From: CAZIVE01 sp964542435
Lineage (GTDB): Bacteria > Bacteroidota > Bacteroidia > Bacteroidales > Tannerellaceae
Length of the DNA: 12,933 nt
Assembly (NCBI GenBank): GCA_964542435.1
Contig: CAZIVE010000076.1
Location: 1-12,933, forward strand
Reading direction: 5' to 3'
Shown: positions 6,634-12,933 of the stretch, piece after piece
Layout: each line of letters opens with the position of its first letter
Numbering within the stretch: position 1 is the stretch's first letter
Notes under the pieces: generated by a model
Database searches by the model: none
Told to the model about the DNA's origin: nothing
What the model saw: only the letters and a program-made list of their open reading frames with translations
Translations under genes and position numbers: made by a program

Positions 6634-8454
6634 ATGGCAGAAAATTATCATTATGCAGAGCTGGTTTTTAGGCAGGCAGAAAAGTATGGCAATCGTACGG
6701 CATTGAAGTTTCGTGACGATGCGACCGGAAAATGGCTTAAGGTTTCGTGGCGCGAATTTGCCGACAGTGTCATGATGACGGCAAAGGCGATGGCCGAATA
6801 TGGCATGGAGGTGCAGGAGAACATCGGTATCTATGCGCAGAACATGCCGCAATATCTTTATACGGATTTCGGAGCGCATGCCAATCGCATGGTGATTGTT
6901 CCCATGTATGCCACCAATTCACCTGCTCAGGTTGAATATATCGTGAAGGATGCTTCCATCCGGACGCTTTTTGTCGGTGAGCAGCTGCAGTACAACAATG
7001 CATGGAAAGTGTTCAAAGCTTCTGAGACGCTGAAGCGTATCATCATCTTCGATCCGAATGTCAAGCTTAATCCTGAAGATAAATCATCCATCTATTTCGA
7101 CGACTTCCTGCGTCTTGGCGACAATTCCCATGCGGAATCGGCCGTCAGAGTGCGTATCAACGAAGCCGATGTGAATGATATTGCTACCATTATATATACG
7201 TCCGGAACAACGGGCGAGTCGAAAGGCGTCATCCTGCATCATTACAATTATCTCGAGGCCATGCGTATTCATGACATTCGTCTGCCTGAGGTTACCGATA
7301 AGGATCTTTCGATGTGCTTCCTTCCGCTTACGCATATTTTCGAGAAGGCGTGGGTTTACTACCTGTTGCATAAAGGTGTGACGATCGCAGTCAATCACGA
7401 TCCGAAGCTTATACAGAAGACGCTTCCCGAGGTTCATCCGACGCTGATGTGCAATGTTCCTCGATTCTGGGAGAAGGTCTATTCCGGATTGCACGATAAG
7501 GTTTCTTCTTTGCCTAAGCCGATCCAAAATCTGTTTTACTACGGAGTGAAAGTCGGCCACGCCTATAAGTTCGATTACATTCGTGAAGGGCGTCGCCCGC
7601 CGTTCATGCTGAATATGAAGTTCCATATCTTCGATTTCCTTTTCTTCAGTCTGGTGAAACGGGTCCTCGGCATCGAGAAAGGACGTGTTTTTCCGGTAGC
7701 AGGAGCGCCTTTAGCTGATAACATAGCGAAGTTCCTTATCAGCATCAACATTCCAATCCGTTATGGATACGGATTGAGCGAGACGACAGCTACCGTCTGT
7801 TTCTATCCTGAGACAGGCTTCGTGTTGGGCAGCATTGGTAAAGTCATGCCCGACGTGGATGTCAAGATCGATCCAAATAACAGCGAGATATTGGTGAAAG
7901 GAAAAACGGTCACTTCCGGCTACTACAAGAAGCCTGAAGAGACAGCGAAGTCTTTCACGGAAGACGGTTTCTTCCGTACGGGAGATGCCGGACGTCTGGA
8001 AGGCGATACGCTCTTTTTCACCGAACGTATCAAGGAACTATACAAGACCAGCAATGGAAAATATATCGCTCCGCAAGCCATTGAAGGGCTGATGGGCGGT
8101 GATAAATATATTGCACAGATAGCTGTCATCGGTGATCAACGGAAGTTTGTCTCGGCATTGATCGTTCCTGAGTTCTCGGAGCTCGAACCTTATGCGCATT
8201 CCCGCGGCATCAATTTCTCCAACCGTATCGAATTGGTGGAGAACGAAGATATCCGTCATTTCATCATGGCACGTGTGGAGGAAAATCAGAAGGACCTGGC
8301 TTTGTATGAACGGATCAAAAAGATCACGTTGCTTGCCGAGCCTTTCACAATGGAAAACCGTGAGCTTACCGACACATTAAAACTTCGTCGTCGTGTCGTG
8401 AACGAACGTTATGCGACCCAGATTGAAGCCATGTATGAAGAGAAACAACAATAA
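6634..8454 (+). CDS. long-chain fatty acid-CoA ligase (AMP-forming)
   Basis: A 606-residue member of the ANL adenylating superfamily, of long-chain acyl-CoA synthetase type. It activates a fatty acid with ATP to an acyl-adenylate and then transfers the acyl group to CoA. Motifs appear in order: the phosphate-binding loop YTSGTTGESKG (188-198), PLTHIFEKAW (231-240), YGYGLSETT (377-385), FFRTGD (446-451, ribose-binding Asp451), the hinge region ERIKELYKTSNGKYIAP (464-480), and a C-terminal LTDTLKLRRR (578-587) in which Lys583 is the likely adenylation lysine. There is no signal peptide; it is probably cytoplasmic or peripheral at the inner membrane. Length is normal for the family. It starts 37 nt after a -7 element and ends 30 nt before prfB, so the two are probably co-transcribed although functionally unrelated. 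Chain-length preference cannot be read from the sequence. Confidence 0.92.
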   Translation: MAENYHYAELVFRQAEKYGNRTALKFRDDATGKWLKVSWREFADSVMMTAKAMAEYGMEVQENIGIYAQNMPQYLYTDFGAHANRMVIVPMYATNSPAQVEYIVKDASIRTLFVGEQLQYNNAWKVFKASETLKRIIIFDPNVKLNPEDKSSIYFDDFLRLGDNSHAESAVRVRINEADVNDIATIIYTSGTTGESKGVILHHYNYLEAMRIHDIRLPEVTDKDLSMCFLPLTHIFEKAWVYYLLHKGVTIAVNHDPKLIQKTLPEVHPTLMCNVPRFWEKVYSGLHDKVSSLPKPIQNLFYYGVKVGHAYKFDYIREGRRPPFMLNMKFHIFDFLFFSLVKRVLGIEKGRVFPVAGAPLADNIAKFLISINIPIRYGYGLSETTATVCFYPETGFVLGSIGKVMPDVDVKIDPNNSEILVKGKTVTSGYYKKPEETAKSFTEDGFFRTGDAGRLEGDTLFFTERIKELYKTSNGKYIAPQAIEGLMGGDKYIAQIAVIGDQRKFVSALIVPEFSELEPYAHSRGINFSNRIELVENEDIRHFIMARVEENQKDLALYERIKKITLLAEPFTMENRELTDTLKLRRRVVNERYATQIEAMYEEKQQ

Positions 8455-8484
8455 GTTTAATTAATTAATTAATAGGTATAAGAC

Positions 8485-9610
8485 ATGATTACTCAAGACC
8501 AATTACGTGATGTATTGGAGCGCGGGAAGGCGCTGGGGAGGTATCTTTGACATCGATAATCTGAAGATTCGATACGAAGAGGAGAATCTGCGCACGCAGG
8601 ATCCGGCTTTCTGGGAAGATACCAAACGTGCGGAAGCACAGATGAAGAAGGTGAAAGACCTTAAGAAATGGATTGATCTTTATAATGGAGTAAAGGCAGC
8701 TGACGATGAGCTCAGCCTCGCTTACGATTATCTGAAAGAAGAAATTATTACCGAAGAGGAGCTTGACGAGGATTATCGAAAAGCTCTGTCGATGACCGAA
8801 GATCTCGAGTTGCGCAACATGCTTCGCGAGGAAGCTGATCAGATGAGCTGCGTCATGAAGATAAATTCCGGCGCAGGCGGTACGGAAAGTCAGGATTGGG
8901 CCGAGATGCTGATGCGTATGTACATGCGCTGGGCCGAAGCTCATGAATATAAGGTGACGGTCAACAACATCCTGCAGGGTGATGATGCCGGTATCAAATC
9001 GGTCACCATGCAAATCGAGGGAGATTTTGCTTACGGTTATCTTAAGAGTGAGTCGGGTGTCCATCGTTTGGTGCGCGTCTCGCCCTTCAATGCACAGGGA
9101 AAACGTATGACGAGCTTTGCTTCAGTCTTCGTGACGCCTTTGGTGGACGATTCCATTCAGATCGAGATCAATCCGGCCGACTGTTCCTGGGATACGTTCC
9201 GCTCGGGTGGTGCCGGCGGACAGAACGTCAATAAAGTTGAATCGGGCGTGCGTCTGCGTTACAACTACCATGATCCCGATACCGGCGAGGTGCGTGAGAT
9301 TCTGATCGAGAACACCGAGAGCCGCAATCAGCCGGACAACCGTGCCAATGCCATGCGACTGCTGCGTTCCATGCTCTATGATTTCGAGCTGAAACGCCGT
9401 CAAGCTGAGCAGGCCAAACAGGAAGCCGGAAAGAAAAAGATTGAATGGGGTTCGCAGATCCGAAGCTATGTCTTCGATGACCGCCGCGTAAAGGATCATC
9501 GCACCAATTTCCAGACATCTGATGTCGGAGGCGTGATGGACGGAAAAATAGACGGTTTCATCAAAGCTTATCTGATGGAATTTGCCGGACGTGACGAAGG
9601 TGAAAAGTAA
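8485..9610 (+). CDS. prfB: peptide chain release factor 2, expressed by programmed +1 frameshift
   Basis: Release factor 2 recognises UGA and UAA stop codons in the ribosomal A site and triggers peptidyl-tRNA hydrolysis. The reading frame is split: 8485-8547 encodes 21 residues (MITQDQLRDVLERGKALGRYL) and meets an in-frame TGA at 8548. After skipping T8548, translation continues from 8549 to 9610, giving 374 residues, close to the 365 of E. coli. The codon-recognition motif SPF is at 199-201, the catalytic GGQ is at 244-246 within RSGGAGGQNVNKVESG, and the N-terminal coiled-coil domain precedes them. When RF2 is scarce, the ribosome pauses at the TGA and slips forward, making more RF2; this autoregulation is well established. 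The frameshift is therefore regulatory, not damage. An ATG at 8507 opens the downstream frame but is not the true start. A stretch of repeated TTAA (8457-8473) fills the 30-nt gap from the upstream gene. Confidence 0.95.
8536..8551 (+). promoter_or_regulatory. prfB programmed +1 frameshift site
   Basis: The site reads GGG AGG TAT CTT TGA C. The slippery codon CTT (8545-8547) precedes the stop TGA (8548-8550), followed by C, the weak termination context seen in prfB of many bacteria. An internal Shine-Dalgarno-like GGGGAGG (8535-8541) ends three bases before CTT, the same spacing as in E. coli, where it pairs with 16S rRNA and pushes the ribosome forward. Confidence 0.95.
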
Positions 9611-9767
9611 AGTGAGAAAATTGGAAAGGATTTGTTCACTCGTCTTGCGGCCGGAAAAGAAAGAGCTATTATAAAATGTCGAAACCTGGTAGCTACAAAA
9701 GTTTGTCGGTATCTGCCTTTATCCAGTTTCAGCATTGCTCCTTCAACCCGGCCTTGCGAGAGAGCAA

Positions 9768-9793
9768 AAAGTAAAAATTATTCGTTTTACTTT
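9768..9793. repeat. perfect 9-bp inverted repeat
   Basis: AAAGTAAAA (9768-9776) and TTTTACTTT (9785-9793) are exact reverse complements around an 8-nt loop. It is A+T-rich and lacks a T tract beyond the arm on either side. It could be a weak bidirectional terminator for prfB, 158 nt upstream, or a regulator-binding site. Confidence 0.5.
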
Positions 9794-10012
9794 CGAAAGC
9801 AAAGATAGCGTATGGCAATGATGTCTATCTTTTTGTAGGAATCATAAAGAATTATTTAGCATAAAGACGAAAATATCGTTATTTCAGCGATAAAAGTTTT
9901 AGTTGATACTTTCTCCTTTCGTAAAAGATAATTTGTACCCGACTTTCGATGCTCGAGAATGCCAAGAAAGGATAAAATAGAGATAACGGGTCTGTCAGAA
10001 AGGAATTTTCTC

Positions 10013-10020
10013 TACTTTTG
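10013..10020 (+). promoter_or_regulatory. -7 element for the Ig-like lipoprotein and DUF3108 operon
   Basis: TACTTTTG matches TAnnTTTG exactly, 27 nt before the ATG at 10048. The -33 box is weak: TCTG at 9991-9994 with an 18-nt spacer. Confidence 0.5.
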
Positions 10021-10047
10021 TCGAATTGATAAAACGTACTGTTATAG

Positions 10048-11958
10048 ATGATGTCAAACGAATTGAAAAGGAAATGGATCGCTTTGCTCGCAGCAGCCAT
10101 GCTGTTAGGCGGATTGTTGTCATGTGCCAACGTGGCTTCGCCCAATGGCGGCCCTTATGATGAAACTCCTCCTAAGTTCGTAAGCAGTACGCCGGCTCCG
10201 GGACAGTTGAATTATCATGGGAAACGTGTAGAGATTCTGTTCGATGAACTGATTCAGGTCGACAAGCCCCAGGATAATGTCATCGTCACGCCTCCGCAGC
10301 TGCTTCAGCCTACAATCAAGACGATGGGAAAGAAGATTGTTGTGGAGCTTCATGATTCGTTGCAGAACGATGCCACTTACACCATCGATTTTACCTCTTC
10401 TATTGCAGATAATAACGAGAAGAACGTACTCGAAAACTATTCGTTCGCTTTTTCTACGGGCGATACGATCGATTCGCTTGAAGTCTCGGGAACGCTTCTC
10501 TACGCCAATAATTTGGAACCGGCCTCTGGCATTATCATCGGACTGCATCGCGATCTGGCGGATAGTGCTTTTGTGAAGGAAACATTTTATCGTACTTCTC
10601 GAACCAATGACCGCGGACATTTCACGGTGCGTAACATCAAGCCTGGGAAATACCGTATCTATGCGTTGAACGATCAGAACCGAAACTTCCGTTTCGATCA
10701 GAAGAGCGAGGAGATTGCCTGGAGCGATTCAATCATTGTTCCTCACTTTGAATTTGCCACACGTCAGGATACAATCTGGAAGGATTCGACGAAGATTGAT
10801 ACCATCAAGACTGTCAATTACACCCATTTCCTTCCTGACAAGATCGAGCTACGGCTCTTTGCCGAGAAATATGCAAGGAAATACATGACACGTCCCGAGC
10901 GATTGCTGGATCGGAGATTCACGCTTCATTTCAACAGCCCCGAACCGACACCAGTCATTCGCCCCATTGGTTTTACACCGGCGGACAGCAGCTGGTTCTA
11001 CATCCAAAAGAGTGACGAAGGGAAAGCCCTCAACTATTGGATAACCGATTCGACTGTTTGGAAACGAGATACATTGGGACTTTCTGTCACCTATCTGAAA
11101 ACCGATTCAGCCGGGATTGATCGGCCTCAAACGGATACGCTTTCCATTGCCACACGACGTCGTGTGGAGAAACGGAGAAAAAACGAACCGGAGCCTCTTC
11201 CGAAGCTTGCCATCACAGTCAATGCTGCCAATGCATTCGATATGAATGACACGTTGAAACTGACGTTCGGCGAACCAGTAACGGAGAAGTTCCGTGATAC
11301 ACTTCGTCTGCAACTGAAGTCGGATTCTGTGTGGAAACCTTGCGATTTCACGATGTTCCCCGATACGACCGATGAACTGTCCTATTTCATCCTCCGCAAA
11401 TGGAATTATGGAGAACAATACAGATTCAATATTGATTCGGCAGCTATCCGAAGTGTTTATGGCAATCCCAACGATTCGATAGGGGCGGAGTTCAACATCA
11501 AATCAGAGGATTCCTATGGACATCTGTTTGTCACGATACAAGGACTCTCGCCCGATGCACATGCTTACGGTGAATTGCTGAACAGTAATGATGCCGTCGT
11601 TCGTCATACTCCATTAAAAAATGGCGGTTTGCTCTTCATGGATATTAAACCAGATAAATATTATGTACGTCTAATCAAAGACGATAATGAAAACGGTAAA
11701 TGGGATACCGGGAATTATTCCGAAAAGCTTCAGCCCGAAACGGTGTGGTATTGTCCAAGGATGTTCAATGTCATGCAGAACTGGCAGGTAGAAGAGACAT
11801 GGAATATCCATGCAGCTGAGTTTACGAAACAGAAGCCACTCGAAATAACGAAGAATAAGCCCAAGGATGTAAAAAAAGAGAAAAGGGATTATAAGAATGA
11901 AGGAAAATCAACATCATCATCTTCAACCAATAGCCGTATTCGCGGCCTTTCGTTCTAG
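10048..11958 (+). CDS. Ig-like domain-containing lipoprotein
   Basis: A 636-residue envelope lipoprotein. The signal peptide ends in LLSC with lipidated Cys26. After SPNGGPYDETPPKFV comes a bacterial Ig-like domain of the SbsA/Big_5 type (about 38-136: FDELIQVD, YTIDFTSSIADNNEKN, YSFAFSTGD). A beta-sandwich resembling carboxypeptidase-regulatory or SpaA-like folds follows (about 145-230), with GHFTVRNIKPGKYRIYAL. A second module of the same kind lies near the C-terminus (about 490-570: GGLLFMDIKPDKYYVRLI). Each module carries a calcium-loop-like motif: NDQNRNFRFD (208-217) and DDNENGKWD (545-553). The tail (595-636) is Lys- then Ser-rich. Such proteins are common in Bacteroidota beside DUF3108 genes; their role, presumably structural in the envelope, is not established. 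The start could be the ATG at 10048 or the adjacent one at 10051. The last 62 nt overlap the next gene in another frame. Confidence 0.85.
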   Translation: MMSNELKRKWIALLAAAMLLGGLLSCANVASPNGGPYDETPPKFVSSTPAPGQLNYHGKRVEILFDELIQVDKPQDNVIVTPPQLLQPTIKTMGKKIVVELHDSLQNDATYTIDFTSSIADNNEKNVLENYSFAFSTGDTIDSLEVSGTLLYANNLEPASGIIIGLHRDLADSAFVKETFYRTSRTNDRGHFTVRNIKPGKYRIYALNDQNRNFRFDQKSEEIAWSDSIIVPHFEFATRQDTIWKDSTKIDTIKTVNYTHFLPDKIELRLFAEKYARKYMTRPERLLDRRFTLHFNSPEPTPVIRPIGFTPADSSWFYIQKSDEGKALNYWITDSTVWKRDTLGLSVTYLKTDSAGIDRPQTDTLSIATRRRVEKRRKNEPEPLPKLAITVNAANAFDMNDTLKLTFGEPVTEKFRDTLRLQLKSDSVWKPCDFTMFPDTTDELSYFILRKWNYGEQYRFNIDSAAIRSVYGNPNDSIGAEFNIKSEDSYGHLFVTIQGLSPDAHAYGELLNSNDAVVRHTPLKNGGLLFMDIKPDKYYVRLIKDDNENGKWDTGNYSEKLQPETVWYCPRMFNVMQNWQVEETWNIHAAEFTKQKPLEITKNKPKDVKKEKRDYKNEGKSTSSSSTNSRIRGLSF

Positions 11959-12760
11959 TCTGTGTCTTTTGTTTTTGCTGCTGGCTCCCGCTTTTGTGGA
12001 AGCCCAGACGGTTAAGATGTCGCAATCTTTTTACGACAATGAGACTTTGAATTATGACATCTATTTCAAATGGGGCGTCATCATGCCACGTGCCGGTGAG
12101 GCTTCGTTGACCATGAACACTACTCGTTACAATGGTTCGTCAGCGTGGATCTACCGTCTCCTTTTCCGTACGACGGGAATCGTTGAACGTGCCTATCGCA
12201 TGCGTGATACCATTGATACCTGGATGACACCTTCCTACAAGATGATCTATAGTAGCAAACGCACGGATGAAGGTGGTTATAAGCTGATCGACAATCTTAC
12301 GTTCCGTTTCAGTGGGGACAAAGCTTATATCCACTCGTACCGACGTCATCTCGAAAAGGTCAAGATTGATACGACGCTTGTCAGCGATGATAATGTCTAT
12401 GATATTCTTGCCAGCACTTTGTATCTTCGTGGCATCGACTGGGACAATATCAAATCCGGGGATGTCTTTCCTTTCACCGTTGCAATCGGTCGTGATCTGG
12501 TCAAGATACATTTTCGTTATAGTGGGAAAGAGACTTTCGATAGAGGTTCGTACCGCTTTGTCACGCGTCATTTCTATGTAGATATCTTTGACAAGGCCTT
12601 TACACAAACCAAAGCTGCCGCCGAGGCTTGGATCGGTGATGACGAGAATCATATTCCTGTGAAGATCCGTGCCAAACTAAAGATCGGTGCCGCTGAAGTC
12701 TATTTCCGTTCCGGAAGCAATCTTCGTACAGCCATGAGTAGTCGAACGGCTATTCAATAG
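11897..12760 (+). CDS. DUF3108 domain-containing secreted protein
   Basis: A 287-residue protein matching the DUF3108 family, recognised from the opening of the mature protein (NETLNYDIYFKWGVIMPRAG at 48-67) and the following antiparallel beta pattern (SSAWIYRLLFRTTG, DTIDTWMTPSYKMIYSSKRTDEGG). Members are exported envelope proteins of unknown function. A signal peptide is visible: a hydrophobic core SSLCLLFLLLAPAF (20-33) followed by VEA at 34-36, the likely cleavage point; there is no lipobox Cys. The start at 11897 places the first 62 nt inside the Ig-like lipoprotein gene. It is kept because the next ATG (codon 41) would remove the whole signal peptide. The close overlap implies translational coupling and joint function with the upstream lipoprotein. 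A hairpin terminator begins at its stop codon. Confidence 0.85.
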   Translation: MKENQHHHLQPIAVFAAFRSSLCLLFLLLAPAFVEAQTVKMSQSFYDNETLNYDIYFKWGVIMPRAGEASLTMNTTRYNGSSAWIYRLLFRTTGIVERAYRMRDTIDTWMTPSYKMIYSSKRTDEGGYKLIDNLTFRFSGDKAYIHSYRRHLEKVKIDTTLVSDDNVYDILASTLYLRGIDWDNIKSGDVFPFTVAIGRDLVKIHFRYSGKETFDRGSYRFVTRHFYVDIFDKAFTQTKAAAEAWIGDDENHIPVKIRAKLKIGAAEVYFRSGSNLRTAMSSRTAIQ

Positions 12761-12783
12761 GAATTGACAGTGTCATTCCTTTT
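12760..12783 (+). terminator. intrinsic terminator-like hairpin
   Basis: GGAAT and GAC pair with GTC and ATTCC around an AGT triloop with one bulged T, followed by TTTTG. The stem begins at the last base of the DUF3108 stop codon, a plausible operon end. Confidence 0.5.
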
Positions 12784-12806
12784 GTGTCTCGTTTCTCCAA
12801 AGAAAT

Positions 12807-12837
12807 ATTGCTGTCCGATAATGGAGATTTATTTTTG
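12807..12837 (+). promoter_or_regulatory. promoter reading out of the right edge
   Basis: TATTTTTG (12830-12837) is an exact TAnnTTTG. ATTG (12807-12810) lies 19 nt upstream and is one base off TTTG. It follows the terminator of the previous operon and would serve a gene or RNA beyond the window. In 12838-12933 I see only short open frames (ATG at 12865, 12901 and 12909), a GCCTCAT direct repeat (12888 and 12903) and a 10-bp palindrome AGGCATGCCT (12897-12906); the downstream gene cannot be identified. Confidence 0.5.
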
Positions 12838-12933
12838 CAAAACCAGCCCCTTACTTATTAAGAGATGGTTCAAGAGAGATATATGCAGCCTCATTAAGGC
12901 ATGCCTCATGGTCTTTTCCAGAATGGTTCATTG

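Larger units (their letters stand above)
9611..10047. other. 437-nt spacer without a supported gene
   Basis: No convincing protein is encoded here. A 32-codon plus-strand ORF at 9676-9774 (MSKPGSYKSL and following) has no supporting signal. The spacer holds an inverted repeat (9768-9793), a minus-strand TATCTTTG at 9807-9800 without a good -33 box, a small TATCG/CGATA hairpin near 9875-9895, and the promoter element of the next gene (10013-10020). No clear T-tailed terminator for prfB is visible. Confidence 0.6.

Noticed and set aside
8485..8550. Frameshifted prfB pseudogene or sequencing error
   Set aside because: The break falls exactly at CTT TGA C with an upstream purine-rich site, the known programmed frameshift; the rest of RF2 is intact with SPF and GGQ.
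9676..9774. 32-codon plus-strand ORF in the prfB downstream spacer
   Set aside because: It is short, has no promoter or recognisable motif, and such ORFs occur by chance.
9879..10145. Minus-strand ORF of 88 codons across the Ig-like gene start
   Set aside because: It is antisense to the promoter and signal-peptide region of the lipoprotein and resembles no family I know.

Overview
The window looks like a chromosomal segment of a Bacteroidales-type bacterium (phylum Bacteroidota). Three things support this. Several genes are preceded by the Bacteroides promoter form, TTTG then 19-21 nt then TAnnTTTG. Start codons mostly lack a Shine-Dalgarno (SD) sequence. The gene families are typical of the phylum: DUF2851, a DUF3108 protein next to an Ig-like lipoprotein, and an NlpC/P60 lipoprotein with a dipeptide epimerase. 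Genus cannot be settled from the sequence alone.

Layout, left to right. A DUF2851 protein lies on the minus strand (165-1439) with a hairpin terminator beyond its stop. A divergent spacer with promoter motifs leads to a small alpha/beta-hydrolase (1673-2374). A well-formed promoter (2401-2433) then drives a tight three-gene operon: an NlpC/P60 lipoprotein peptidase (2471-3658), a Tat-exported dipeptide epimerase (3655-4809) and a transglutaminase-like lipoprotein (4830-6155). Together they look like envelope-side processing of peptidoglycan peptides. Directly behind this operon is an array of eight imperfect 41-43 bp tandem units (6179-6516) with a modular, hairpin-forming structure; I cannot assign it to a known element.

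The next pair is a long-chain acyl-CoA synthetase (6634-8454) and prfB, release factor 2 (8485-9610). prfB carries the classic autoregulatory +1 frameshift (CTT TGA C) near its 5' end, so its reading frame is split in a naive ORF call. A 437-nt spacer with an inverted repeat and a promoter motif precedes an Ig-like-domain lipoprotein (10048-11958), which overlaps a secreted DUF3108 protein (11897-12760) by 62 nt. A terminator-like hairpin follows, then a further promoter motif reading out of the right edge.

Most of the window is ordinary housekeeping and envelope content. The best candidates for something undescribed are the 42-43 bp array at 6179-6516 and the nuclease-like plus cysteine-cluster motifs of the DUF2851 protein.
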